Assembly: GCF_937981295.1 (NCBI RefSeq)
Contig: NZ_CALJPC010000095.1
Location: 24,963-88,962 of the forward strand
From: an uncultured Campylobacter sp.
Lineage (GTDB): Bacteria; Campylobacterota; Campylobacteria; Campylobacterales; Campylobacteraceae
Direction of reading: 5' to 3'
Length of the DNA stretch: 64,000 nucleotides
The position numbers and the translations under genes were made by a program. Each line of letters begins with the position of its first letter. Position 1 is the first letter of the stretch. The notes below the pieces were generated by a model, which saw only the letters and a list, made by a program, of their open reading frames with translations, searched no databases and was not told the origin of the DNA. Positions 53,211 to 62,004 of the stretch are shown piece by piece.

Positions 53211-53681
53211 ATGCTTACACATATCGACGAAAACAATATGCCGCGCATGGTAGATGTCGGCGCCAAGGACGAGAGCGAGCGCGTAGCCACCGCTAGCGGC
53301 ATCATCCGTATGAGCGCGGAGGCCTTTGCCGCCGTCAAGCAAAACACGGCCAAAAAAGGTCCCGTGCTTCAAACTGCCGTCGTTGCCGCGATAATGGGCG
53401 CTAAAAAGACGAGCGAGCTAATACCAATGACTCATCCGCTTACGATTACTTCGATTAAAACCGATATTGAGGAGCTTGCGAGCGAGTGCGCATTTAAGCT
53501 TTTCGTAACTGTAAAAATCACGGGCAAAACGGGCGTCGAGATGGAAGCGCTAACGGGCGTGAGCGTGGGACTACTGACGATTTACGATATGCTAAAAGCG
53601 ATAGATAAATCGATGCAGATTACCGACATCGTGCTGCAACGCAAAGAAGGAGGCAAAAGTGGCGTGTATACTAGGAGCTGA
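53211..53681 (+). CDS. moaC: Cyclic pyranopterin monophosphate synthase
   Basis: With MoaA, converts GTP to cyclic pyranopterin monophosphate for molybdenum cofactor. The 156-residue protein starts [20 protein letters not shown] with AAGGA upstream and has [33 protein letters not shown] and the C-terminal [12 protein letters not shown]. Full length. The next gene starts inside its 3' end. It may supply cofactor for the molybdopterin reductase at the right end of the window. Confidence 0.95.
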   Translation: MLTHIDENNMPRMVDVGAKDESERVATASGIIRMSAEAFAAVKQNTAKKGPVLQTAVVAAIMGAKKTSELIPMTHPLTITSIKTDIEELASECAFKLFVTVKITGKTGVEMEALTGVSVGLLTIYDMLKAIDKSMQITDIVLQRKEGGKSGVYTRS

Positions 53682-53919
53682 AAAGCCAAAAATCGACTAT
53701 CCGCTCTTTTGGGAATATAAAATTATCCTGGACGCAAGCACCCAAAAGCGCGAGCAGATCGATGAAATTTTAAAGGGCGAAAATTACAAAATAGACTTTT
53801 CGCGCTTTTCAAACGGCGGCAAATATATGAGCTTCAACGTAAGCGTTTTCGTTAAAGACGACTTGCATCGAAACGAAATTTTCGAGCGCTTAAAGGCTCA
53901 TTTTAAATACATACTGTAG
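53659..53919 (+). CDS. DUF493 (YbeD-like) protein
   Basis: An 86-residue DUF493 protein with a ferredoxin-like fold: [20 protein letters not shown] and the C-terminal [16 protein letters not shown]. The start is GTG within moaC, with GGAGG upstream. YbeD homologues lie near lipoate or other cofactor genes elsewhere; here it follows moaC, as I recall for C. jejuni. Function unknown. Confidence 0.85.
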   Translation: MACILGAEKPKIDYPLFWEYKIILDASTQKREQIDEILKGENYKIDFSRFSNGGKYMSFNVSVFVKDDLHRNEIFERLKAHFKYIL

Positions 53920-53927
53920 GAGAGGAT

Positions 53928-55187
53928 ATGAAGGAAAAACTGATAGAAAAATTCGGCGCCGATCTCGCGCAAATTTCACAAGCCGAGCTGGCGGTCTGCG
54001 TGCAAAATTTAGCCTTTGAACAGAGCTTAAAGGCTCTACGCGGACTAAGCGAAGATGCAAAAAGCGCTAAAAGCGCCGAGCTAGTTTTAAGCTTTGCCGC
54101 CGAGCTTAACGAAATAGGAGCGCTAAAAGACGCCGCCTCCGAAGCGCTAATCGAAGGGGTAAAAAAGGCGCTGTGCGACGAGGACGAGCAGGCTCTTTAC
54201 AAACTCATCTACGATTACGACGATCTGCGCAAAAAGATCGCTTGTAAGCAAAAGGCGATTAAAACCCTAGTTCTGCGCAGCTACGACGATCTGGATACCG
54301 CGCTGCAAAACGCAAGCGAAACAGAAGCAAAAGAGCGCATAGGCGTGGCGCTACAGCGAGCGATTGCGAGCAAATTACCACTTGCGGACGTGCTGAAAGA
54401 AGCGAGCGAGCTAGCCTTCATAAGCGTGCTAGAAAGCGGCACCGACATCGAGGACACCGCGCACGAGACGGCGAAAAACATCGCATTTTCGGCTATAGGA
54501 GATGGGGAATTTACGAAATTCCGTACAAAAGAAATTTCAAAAATCATCATAAATCGCGCGATTTTCGTCGCAAACGAGAGCAAAAATACAGCCTCTGCGC
54601 TGATTAGAGGCGCGATTTTAGGCTGCTACGACGGCATAAACAAAGCCGCCGAAAGATACCGCGACGAGCTAAGTTTCTCGCCAGCAAGCGACGCACAGAG
54701 CTTAGAAAACGAAAGGCTTCAAATTTCGCAGATGAGCGAGCTATTTAGCGCGGTTTTAAGCGATGCGGTCGCAAGCTCGGAGGAGCCCGCTAAAAGCGAA
54801 ATCGCCAAGATCGCCGATGAAGAATTCGGAGGCTATTTGGCTAAATTTAGAAAAATTTCAAGCGATCTTGCCGAGCAGCTAAGCATCAAAATCGGCGAAA
54901 TAGAGCTTGGCGAGCGCGCAAAAAAGGCAAGCGCCAAGGCGCGCGAAATCACTCAAGAGCTAAGCCAAAAAAGCGCCAAAATCATCGAAAACCTCGATCT
55001 GGACGAGAAGCTCGACGCAATCAAAAAAGAGCTTAGCGAGTTTGAAAAGAAGATGAGTCAAAAATTTGCCGAGCTAAAAAGCTCCGACGTCGCTAAAAAC
55101 GTAAGCGAAAGAGCGCGCGAGATGAGCGCCAAGGCTTACGAGGCAGCAAAAGAAACGATCGCCAAGCTAAAGTCTAAAAAGGATTAA
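53928..55187 (+). CDS. Long helical protein of unknown function
   Basis: A 419-residue, Ala/Glu/Lys-rich protein that I do not recognise with certainty. It is almost entirely helical. The C-terminal 120 residues are apolipoprotein-like repeats (ARAREMSAKAYEAAKETIAK, KSAKIIENLDLDEKLDAIKK). There is no signal peptide, though membrane or envelope association of the amphipathic helices is possible. GGAGAG precedes the ATG, 8 bases after the DUF493 gene; operon with moaC. A similar gene sits here in C. jejuni from memory. Confidence 0.7.
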   Translation: MKEKLIEKFGADLAQISQAELAVCVQNLAFEQSLKALRGLSEDAKSAKSAELVLSFAAELNEIGALKDAASEALIEGVKKALCDEDEQALYKLIYDYDDLRKKIACKQKAIKTLVLRSYDDLDTALQNASETEAKERIGVALQRAIASKLPLADVLKEASELAFISVLESGTDIEDTAHETAKNIAFSAIGDGEFTKFRTKEISKIIINRAIFVANESKNTASALIRGAILGCYDGINKAAERYRDELSFSPASDAQSLENERLQISQMSELFSAVLSDAVASSEEPAKSEIAKIADEEFGGYLAKFRKISSDLAEQLSIKIGEIELGERAKKASAKAREITQELSQKSAKIIENLDLDEKLDAIKKELSEFEKKMSQKFAELKSSDVAKNVSERAREMSAKAYEAAKETIAKLKSKKD

Positions 55188-56310
55188 ATGGGCGCCGCAG
55201 GCGCAAAATCCTAGCGACAAACACTCGGCGCTCGCTGCTTTGCGCTGCAAAATTTACTCACATGCCTATACTAGCATGCCTTAAAGCTCGCGTGCCCTAA
55301 AAGAAAGGAGCTTTCGTTAGAGTTTGCGAGGCCTGCGCAGAATTCTTTATGCGCTTTAACGGCGCTGTAAAATTTCATGCCGATAAAGAATTTTACGAAT
55401 TTTGCATAACTAAATTTAGATGCGCGCTGCAAAATTCCGTGCCGCCAAAAATCCTACGGCGATGCGAGACCCCGGTCCAACCAAATCTTGCCGCAGTGAT
55501 AAAATTCTAAGTGTAAAATTTTATAGCTGTCAGAGCATATATAAAATTCCAAAAACGGTGCGGATTTTTAAGCTTGAAATTTCATCGCGTAAATTTGCGT
55601 AGCAGAATTTTAAAATTCTAAACGCGTAAAATTTTAAAATTCCATCCAAAATGATACGGTACGGCTTGCAGTTTGAAATTTTATCCCGACGCGCGCAAAT
55701 GAAATTTCGCGAGATAAATTCTACGAAAAGGCGTCTTGGCGTTTGGCATTTCTGTGATCATTTTCACTGCAGCGTAAGATGCGGCGCATTGGCTTTTACC
55801 AAATTAGTAATTAAAAATTTATGTACCGCAAAAGATTAGCGCGACTCACCTCAAATCATAGCGACATCCGAGCCCATTTTATCGCACGATTTGATTGCGC
55901 AAATTTCAAATTGCTCTTATCTGCCCAAACCGAGCGCCTGGTGTAAATAAAATTCTGCCACATTTATCGCAGTCTACGCTACACAAATTTAAAAGCTGTA
56001 CCCACCCCCCCCCTGCCTTTATTTGGGCGCAGAGGCGCCTTATTTATACAACGTAGCACTTGGATTTGGATAAATCCACTACTTTCACATAGCAATGCCT
56101 CGCTTACGCCGCGATAAAATTCTGCGAAATCACCGCTAAATTTTATCGCTAAATTACAAAGCCCAATTCTATTTTAAAGGCGACGGCCGTCCTTAAATTT
56201 CACGACAAATTCCAAATAGATCGCGCTCACAAAATCCGGCAATCCAAAATAAAATTCTAAAAATTTAATCAAATTTCGCTAAAATCGCCGCAAAATTCCA
56301 AGGAGAAAAG
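55188..56310. other. 1.1-kb spacer without a supportable gene
   Basis: AAATTT-rich DNA with no gene seen on either strand; possibly decayed coding DNA. It contains the poly-C tract listed separately and a weak GCGCC/GGCGC hairpin just after the upstream gene. Confidence 0.5.
56005..56013. repeat. Poly-C tract of nine (poly-G on the minus strand)
   Basis: A run of nine C, preceded by CCCA. In Campylobacter, G/C runs of eight or more are hypermutable and switch genes on and off by slippage. No reading frame crosses it here, so any effect would be on transcription or on a gene already lost. Confidence 0.6.
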
Positions 56311-57120
56311 ATGAAAAAATTAGCTCTTTTAATATCCTTTGCTGCGATGATGATTTTTACCGGCTGCGCGAGTACCACGCAAGGCGGCGCCGTAGGCATC
56401 GACCGCTCGCAATTCATCACCGTAAGCGAAGCTGAAATGGATCAAAGTGCCGCGCTTGCCTACAGGCAGATTACCGCCCAAGCAAACGCCAAGCACGTCC
56501 TAAATACTGATAAAAAGCTAACTGATCGCGTTAGAGGCATCTCGAAGCGCCTAATCGCTCAAGTCGGCGCATTTCGCAAAGACGCACTGAAATGGAACTG
56601 GCAGGTAAACGTCATCAACGACCCTACAATCAATGCTTGGTGTATGCCTGGCGGTCGCATCGTCGTATATACGGGCATCATCGAAAAGCTTAAGCTTACC
56701 GATGCCGAGCTAGCTGCTATTTTGGGGCACGAGATGTCGCACGCACTGCGCGAACACAGCCGCGAGCGAGCCTCGACTGAACAGATGAAAGATGTCGGTA
56801 TCGCCGTAGCAAGCTCTGCAGCAGGGCTTGGAGATCTGGGCTCAGCAGCTTTGAACATGGCGGCGCAGTACACATTCACGCTGCCGTTTTCGCGCACGCA
56901 TGAGACGGAGGCCGATCTGATGGGCGTTGAGCTGATGGCGCGCGCAGGATACGATCCGAGGGCGGCGATAAACGTCTGGGAGAAGATGAATAAGCTAAAC
57001 GAGAGCCATCCACTTAAATTTATGTCCACGCACCCTTCAAACGACGATCGTATCGCCGATCTAAAAGAAGTGATGCCGAAAGTCTTGCCGCTTTACGAGG
57101 CCGCCACAAGAAATAGATAG
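56311..57120 (+). CDS. M48-family metallopeptidase lipoprotein
   Basis: A 269-residue outer-membrane or periplasmic zinc peptidase of the LoiP/YcaL/Oma1-like M48 group. Lipobox FTGC gives lipidation at C19. HEMSH (140-144) holds two zinc ligands, and ETEADLMGVELMARAGYDP carries the glutamate ligand downstream. AAGGAG precedes the ATG. Full length. Monocistronic. Family members degrade misfolded envelope proteins; the substrate is unknown. Confidence 0.88.
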   Translation: MKKLALLISFAAMMIFTGCASTTQGGAVGIDRSQFITVSEAEMDQSAALAYRQITAQANAKHVLNTDKKLTDRVRGISKRLIAQVGAFRKDALKWNWQVNVINDPTINAWCMPGGRIVVYTGIIEKLKLTDAELAAILGHEMSHALREHSRERASTEQMKDVGIAVASSAAGLGDLGSAALNMAAQYTFTLPFSRTHETEADLMGVELMARAGYDPRAAINVWEKMNKLNESHPLKFMSTHPSNDDRIADLKEVMPKVLPLYEAATRNR

Positions 57121-57417
57121 TCTTGCGATTTAAAATTTCGCAAGAGTTTGCGCGCTGAGGTTTTTTAAGTAGCAGGTTTTATCGTCGCATTTAAATTTCT
57201 CAATGGGCTTGCGCACAGCGCTAGGATTATCCGCCGCCGCGCCAAAGCTCTATCGCGATAGAATCTCGCCGCGACAAAGGCCTGCCGCAGCGCGAAATTT
57301 TAAATTACCGCAAAATTCTACGCACGGGCGCGAGGCATTTTCCACGCCTTTTGGATTTTAAAGCGTTTTTAGATATAATCATAAATATTCATTTTTAAAT
57401 TTCAAAGGATAAGAAAT

Positions 57418-58755
57418 TTGGACACGGACAGTTCGGTTTTAATGTTAGTTTTAGCTTTTGTATTCATCTTTATGAATGCTTTTTTCGTTCTTTCGGAATT
57501 CTCAATCGTCAAAGTAAGAAAGTCTCGCCTCGAAGAGCTTATCAAGGATAAAATTCCAAACGCAAAGCTCGCTTTTAAAATTTCAAACTCCCTTGACACC
57601 TACCTCAGCGCCACTCAGCTAGGCATTACGATAAGCTCGCTCGCCCTCGGCTGGATCGGTGAGCCAGCAGTATCGAGACTGATTGAGCTGCCGCTAAGAT
57701 CCATCGGCATAGGCGGCGGAGCGGCGGCGCATACGATCGCCTTCGTCATATCTTTTACGCTCGTTACGTTATTTCATGTCGTACTCGGCGAGCTAGTGCC
57801 AAAATCCATCGCTATTGCTAAAACCGAGAAGATCGTGCTTTTTATCTCCAGACCGCTTCATATTTTTTGGATTATGTTTTTTCCGATCATCAAGGCATTT
57901 GACTTCATCGCTGCCGTCTCACTTAAAATCATCGGCGTAAAGCCCGCTAAAGAGAGCGAGCTTGCGCTTTCGGACGAGGAGATCAAAATCATCGCAAGCG
58001 AGAGCCTAAAAGGCGGCGTACTCGATAGCCTAGAGACCGAGATCATCAAAAACGCTGTCGATTTCAGCGACACGGTCGCCAAAGAGATAATGACGCCGAG
58101 GCGCGATCTAGTTTGCCTAAATAAGCAAAAAAGCTACGATGAAAACTATGCAACCGTATTGCAGTCGAAATTTACGCGCTTCCCGTATATCGACGGCAGC
58201 AAAGATAACGTCCTAGGTCTCATCCACATCCGCGACATCATCCAGCAAAAGGGAGATAAAAGCTTCGATAAGATCGTGCGCAAGCTCATCATCGTGCCTG
58301 AAAACAGCCCGATCTCTAAAATTTTACCTATGATGAATAAGCAGCGCATTTTTGCCGCGCTCGTCATCGACGAATACGGCGGCACGGCGGGATTTTTGAC
58401 GATGGAAGATATAATAGAAGAAATTTTTGGCGACATCAACGACGAGCACGACGCGAATGCGCAAAATTTCAAACGTATCGACGAGAACACCTTTGAGTTT
58501 AGAGGCCGCTTCGAGATCGAAGGCGTCGAGGAGGTGATGGGTATCGACTTCGACGAGGAGACCGAGCAGCTAACGATCGGCGGCTACGTCTTTAATCTCT
58601 TCGGCAGCCTACCTGAAATCGGCGATAAAATAAGCGATGAAAACTGCGACTACGAAGTGCTGCGAATGGATGGCACAAGAGTTTCGCTCGTAAAAGCGAT
58701 CAAAAAAGTAGTTGCGCAACCGCAAGAAAACGAAGAAGCGGAGAAAAATAACTAA
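57418..58755 (+). CDS. CNNM/CorC (HlyC, TlyC-like) membrane protein
   Basis: A 445-residue protein of the CNNM/CorC group, implicated in magnesium or other divalent-cation efflux rather than true haemolysis. It has an N-terminal DUF21 domain with three transmembrane helices (VLMLVLAFVFIFMNAFFVLS first), a CBS pair (about 200-330; EIMTPRRDLVCL, LIHIRDII), and a C-terminal CorC_HlyC domain (EFRGRFEIEGVEEVMG). The start is TTG with AAAGGA upstream, and TATAAT lies about 45 bases before it (57374). Confidence 0.88.
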   Translation: MDTDSSVLMLVLAFVFIFMNAFFVLSEFSIVKVRKSRLEELIKDKIPNAKLAFKISNSLDTYLSATQLGITISSLALGWIGEPAVSRLIELPLRSIGIGGGAAAHTIAFVISFTLVTLFHVVLGELVPKSIAIAKTEKIVLFISRPLHIFWIMFFPIIKAFDFIAAVSLKIIGVKPAKESELALSDEEIKIIASESLKGGVLDSLETEIIKNAVDFSDTVAKEIMTPRRDLVCLNKQKSYDENYATVLQSKFTRFPYIDGSKDNVLGLIHIRDIIQQKGDKSFDKIVRKLIIVPENSPISKILPMMNKQRIFAALVIDEYGGTAGFLTMEDIIEEIFGDINDEHDANAQNFKRIDENTFEFRGRFEIEGVEEVMGIDFDEETEQLTIGGYVFNLFGSLPEIGDKISDENCDYEVLRMDGTRVSLVKAIKKVVAQPQENEEAEKNN

Positions 58756-59392
58756 GCCAAAATATGGGTTAATAAAATTCGCTCTGTGATGCTGCGTGCC
58801 GGAAATTTCAAGCGCGTTGCCGCTTGCGACGCGGCTAATTCTCATATCGGGTAAAAATTTTTTGCTGCTACCACATAGATGCCCTAATAGCGGACAGAGG
58901 AATGCCCGCGCCCTGTAGGATTTACAAAAGTGCTATTTATAAACCTTCTGCGCGCTGTAAACGAAAGGCGAAATTCTACCGCGAAAATTCTGCCAGAGCG
59001 GCGCTAGATACAATTTCTTGATAAGCCTGTTTCAAATTTTGCGAGATCGTAGATTTTAAAATTTTGCGGAATTTTAAAATTCTAATTGATCTAAATTTCT
59101 CGCCTAACTTAAATAGTAAGCCCTCTGTAAGCCCAGGCCAAGCGAATTTTAAATCCAAAGCCTAAGCGTAAAATTCTAAAATTATTAAAGATAAAATTTT
59201 GCTGCGCAGTAATCGCAGAGTTAACTCTATTGATTTTAATCATAAAATTTCACCAATCTTACTTTAAAACTTCGCAATTTTAAATTCTAAAAATTCCTAA
59301 GTAATCAAGTCGGCACGCCTTAAAATTCCGCATAAATAAATCTTAAATTCCTTTTTGCTACCATAACGAAAATTTTTCGCACGGATGGCTTT
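58756..59392. other. Spacer without a supportable gene
   Basis: About 640 bases, AAATTT-rich, with no convincing gene or RNA seen on either strand. Confidence 0.5.
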
Positions 59393-60706
59393 ATGACAAA
59401 ACACAAATTCTCATCGCGTTGGGCCTTTATCATCGCTTGCGTGGGCTCTGCTGTAGGTATGGCAAATGTCTGGGGCTTCCCTTACAAACTCGGCACGAAC
59501 GGCGGCGGCGCATTCTTGATAATCTACGTTTTTTTCGTAGCGCTGTTTTCATACGTAGGCCTAAGCGCCGAATACGCGATCGGTCGCCGCGCCAAAACAG
59601 GCACGCTGGGCTCATACGAATACGCGTGGAAAAGCCGCGGACTTGGCGCTATCGGTAAGGTTATCGGCTGGTTGCCACTTGCCGGTTCGATGTGTATCGC
59701 AGTGGGCTATGCCGTCATCATCGCCTACGTTTTAAAGGCGCTAGTTCAAGCCATAGACGGCTCGCTAATGAGCGAAAATACCGATACGTGGTTCAACTCT
59801 TTTGCCCTGACGCCCTACTCCGTGGTGCCTTATCACTGTATAATCGTCGCAGGCACGTTGCTGACGCTGTTTTTCGGCGCCAAAAGCATCGAAAAAACGA
59901 ATAAAATTATGATGCCGCTATTTTTCGTGCTATTTGCGATTTTGGCGGTTAGGGTCGCGACGCTGCAAGGCGCTACAGGCGGATATGCCTTTCTTTTTGG
60001 CGCCGATTTTACTAAGCTAGCAGATCCGATGGTTTGGATTTCTGCGATGGGACAGGCATTTTTCTCGCTATCGATTACGGGCTCAGGGATGATCGTCTAT
60101 GGCGCGTATCTATCCAAGGACGAAGACGTCGTATCTGCGGCAAAAAATACCGCGCTATTTGACACGCTAGCCGCGATGGTAGCTGCGCTAGTGATGATCC
60201 CTGCAGTATTTGCTTATGGAATGGATCCTGCGGCGGGGCCTAAGCTACTTTTTGTAACTCTGCCTAAAATTTTGCAAAATATGGCAGGTGGTAGAATCTT
60301 TGCGGTGATTTTATTTACCGCCGTGATTTTTGGTGGAATTTCATCGCTTCAAAATATGTTCGAAGTAGTCGCCGAATCGCTAATGCATAAGTTTCCAAGG
60401 CTAAGCCGCGCCTTCACGCTTGCGCTATTGTGCGCGATCTGCCTGGGTGCGGGCCTTGGTATGGAAGCGATAAGCTCATGGGGTCCGTGGATGGATTTCG
60501 TATCAATTTATATCATTCCGATTGGGGCTGTAATCGGCGCAATATCGTGGTTTTGGGTGATTAAGCGGAATGAAATTTTAGATGAGATCAATCTGGGCGC
60601 AGAGAGGGTTCGCGGCAAGCTCTGGTATGATATCGGGCGCTTTGTCTATGTCCCGCTGGCGCTACTTTTATGCATAATCGCGCTTAATATGCATATTTCG
60701 TTTTAA
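59393..60706 (+). CDS. Sodium-dependent transporter, NSS family
   Basis: A secondary transporter of the neurotransmitter:sodium symporter family, likely for an amino acid. The 437-residue protein has the signature first helix SAVGMANVWGFPYKLGTNGG, with the sodium-site residues G-A-V-N region, and 11 hydrophobic segments, the usual bacterial count. Substrate unknown; tyrosine, tryptophan or alanine are known in relatives. A perfect hairpin follows the stop. Confidence 0.9.
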   Translation: MTKHKFSSRWAFIIACVGSAVGMANVWGFPYKLGTNGGGAFLIIYVFFVALFSYVGLSAEYAIGRRAKTGTLGSYEYAWKSRGLGAIGKVIGWLPLAGSMCIAVGYAVIIAYVLKALVQAIDGSLMSENTDTWFNSFALTPYSVVPYHCIIVAGTLLTLFFGAKSIEKTNKIMMPLFFVLFAILAVRVATLQGATGGYAFLFGADFTKLADPMVWISAMGQAFFSLSITGSGMIVYGAYLSKDEDVVSAAKNTALFDTLAAMVAALVMIPAVFAYGMDPAAGPKLLFVTLPKILQNMAGGRIFAVILFTAVIFGGISSLQNMFEVVAESLMHKFPRLSRAFTLALLCAICLGAGLGMEAISSWGPWMDFVSIYIIPIGAVIGAISWFWVIKRNEILDEINLGAERVRGKLWYDIGRFVYVPLALLLCIIALNMHISF

Positions 60707-60714
60707 ACTCATCG

Positions 60715-60738
60715 CGTTGCATTTATGAAAATGCAACG
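60715..60738 (+). terminator. Hairpin after the NSS transporter gene
   Basis: A perfect 10-bp stem CGTTGCATTT/AAATGCAACG with a 4-base loop, 8 bases after the stop; no T run follows. Confidence 0.55.
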
Positions 60739-60897
60739 ACTGGCAAGATACGGCAAAGAAGGCGAAATAGGGTAGAATTTTAAAATTCTACCTAATAACG
60801 AACTTAAAAATTTAAATGGTCAAAACGACTTTAAATTTTAATACGTTATGAGAATAAAGCGTTATAACGTGCCAAAATTTTACAAAATAGGGGATTT

Positions 60898-61710
60898 ATG
60901 AGAGATTACGATAAAGAGCCATTGATCATAAACGATTACACCGTCTATCATGTATTTTCCTGGAGCATATTTACTTGCATATTGGGTTTTTCGCTTTTGG
61001 GTTATGATCTGATTACGACTGGCACTACGGGAAAATTTAGCGCTTTCGGTACCGTTTCTTTAATTTTTGTGACATATTCTTTCATACGGCTAAGAATTTC
61101 GGCGGAGCAAAATTTTTCTAAAAATCCGAGCTATTTTTATTTTTCAAACAGCCTGATCCGCTACGTCGAAAATATAGATATGAAAGATAGCATAATTTCC
61201 GAAACCAAAATAGCCCCCGATCCGTCCGCAAATATATCTAGCGTTCATTTCTGCGTAGTATGCGAACTAGAAAACTCTTACGGCAGGTTCCATTATTTAA
61301 GCTCGTATGAGTTATATAGATATTCAAGCATAGGCGTTCATATAGGCAAACTTGCTCTTTATATAAAGCATCTAATGCTATATTTAATATTTGCTCTGCC
61401 GTATAAAATTTACAAGCTCAAAAAGAGCTCGGAGCCCCTTTGGCTGTTAAAAAGAAATTTTGTCGTTAAATTTAACAACAGAAATTACTTTTTAATAAAT
61501 GCCGTATCTACAAAAGAGTATTATGAGCTGCCGCAATATTTCAAGGCGCTAAACGTAAAAATAGAAGATCGGACCGACTTTATACCGCAGGCTCAAAATA
61601 GCGGCTATTTCACCGATAAAAACGAAATTTACAGCGACGATTTTAGCGATACGCAAATTCCGAAGAAAAATTTTAAATGGAAGCTTAGGCGGTTTTTTAG
61701 TTTGGATTGA
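60898..61710 (+). CDS. Unknown membrane protein
   Basis: A 270-residue protein not recognised. Two N-terminal transmembrane helices (VFSWSIFTCILGFSLLGYDLI and FSAFGTVSLIFVTYSFI) precede a soluble region with a further hydrophobic patch (LALYIKHLMLYLIFALPY) and a basic C-terminus (KKNFKWKLRRFFSLD). AGGGGATTT precedes the ATG. Monocistronic and more AT-rich than its neighbours, so possibly acquired. The downstream spacer (61711-62004) shows nothing. Confidence 0.6.
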   Translation: MRDYDKEPLIINDYTVYHVFSWSIFTCILGFSLLGYDLITTGTTGKFSAFGTVSLIFVTYSFIRLRISAEQNFSKNPSYFYFSNSLIRYVENIDMKDSIISETKIAPDPSANISSVHFCVVCELENSYGRFHYLSSYELYRYSSIGVHIGKLALYIKHLMLYLIFALPYKIYKLKKSSEPLWLLKRNFVVKFNNRNYFLINAVSTKEYYELPQYFKALNVKIEDRTDFIPQAQNSGYFTDKNEIYSDDFSDTQIPKKNFKWKLRRFFSLD

Positions 61711-62004
61711 AATTCTAGTTCAAACGGCAAGCCGTTAAATTTCACGAGTAAATAGGGCGGAGTGGGGCAGCGAGACGAATACCGCTCGCCGCTCCTCTGG
61801 CTTGCCGCATTCACAAAGCTATGGCGGGTAAAATTCACTCAGCCCGTCGCCAAGGTAGAAAAGCTTTGGGCAATTCAGAATTTAACCTCAGCCCATCACA
61901 GCCGTAAAGCTGCGGCAAGCCAATCGATCCGACCCGTCGCCGCAGCAAATCCTCGGCGATCTGAGGATAGAGCCTCGCCCTAAACCCCAGACCGCTTCCA
62001 ATCC

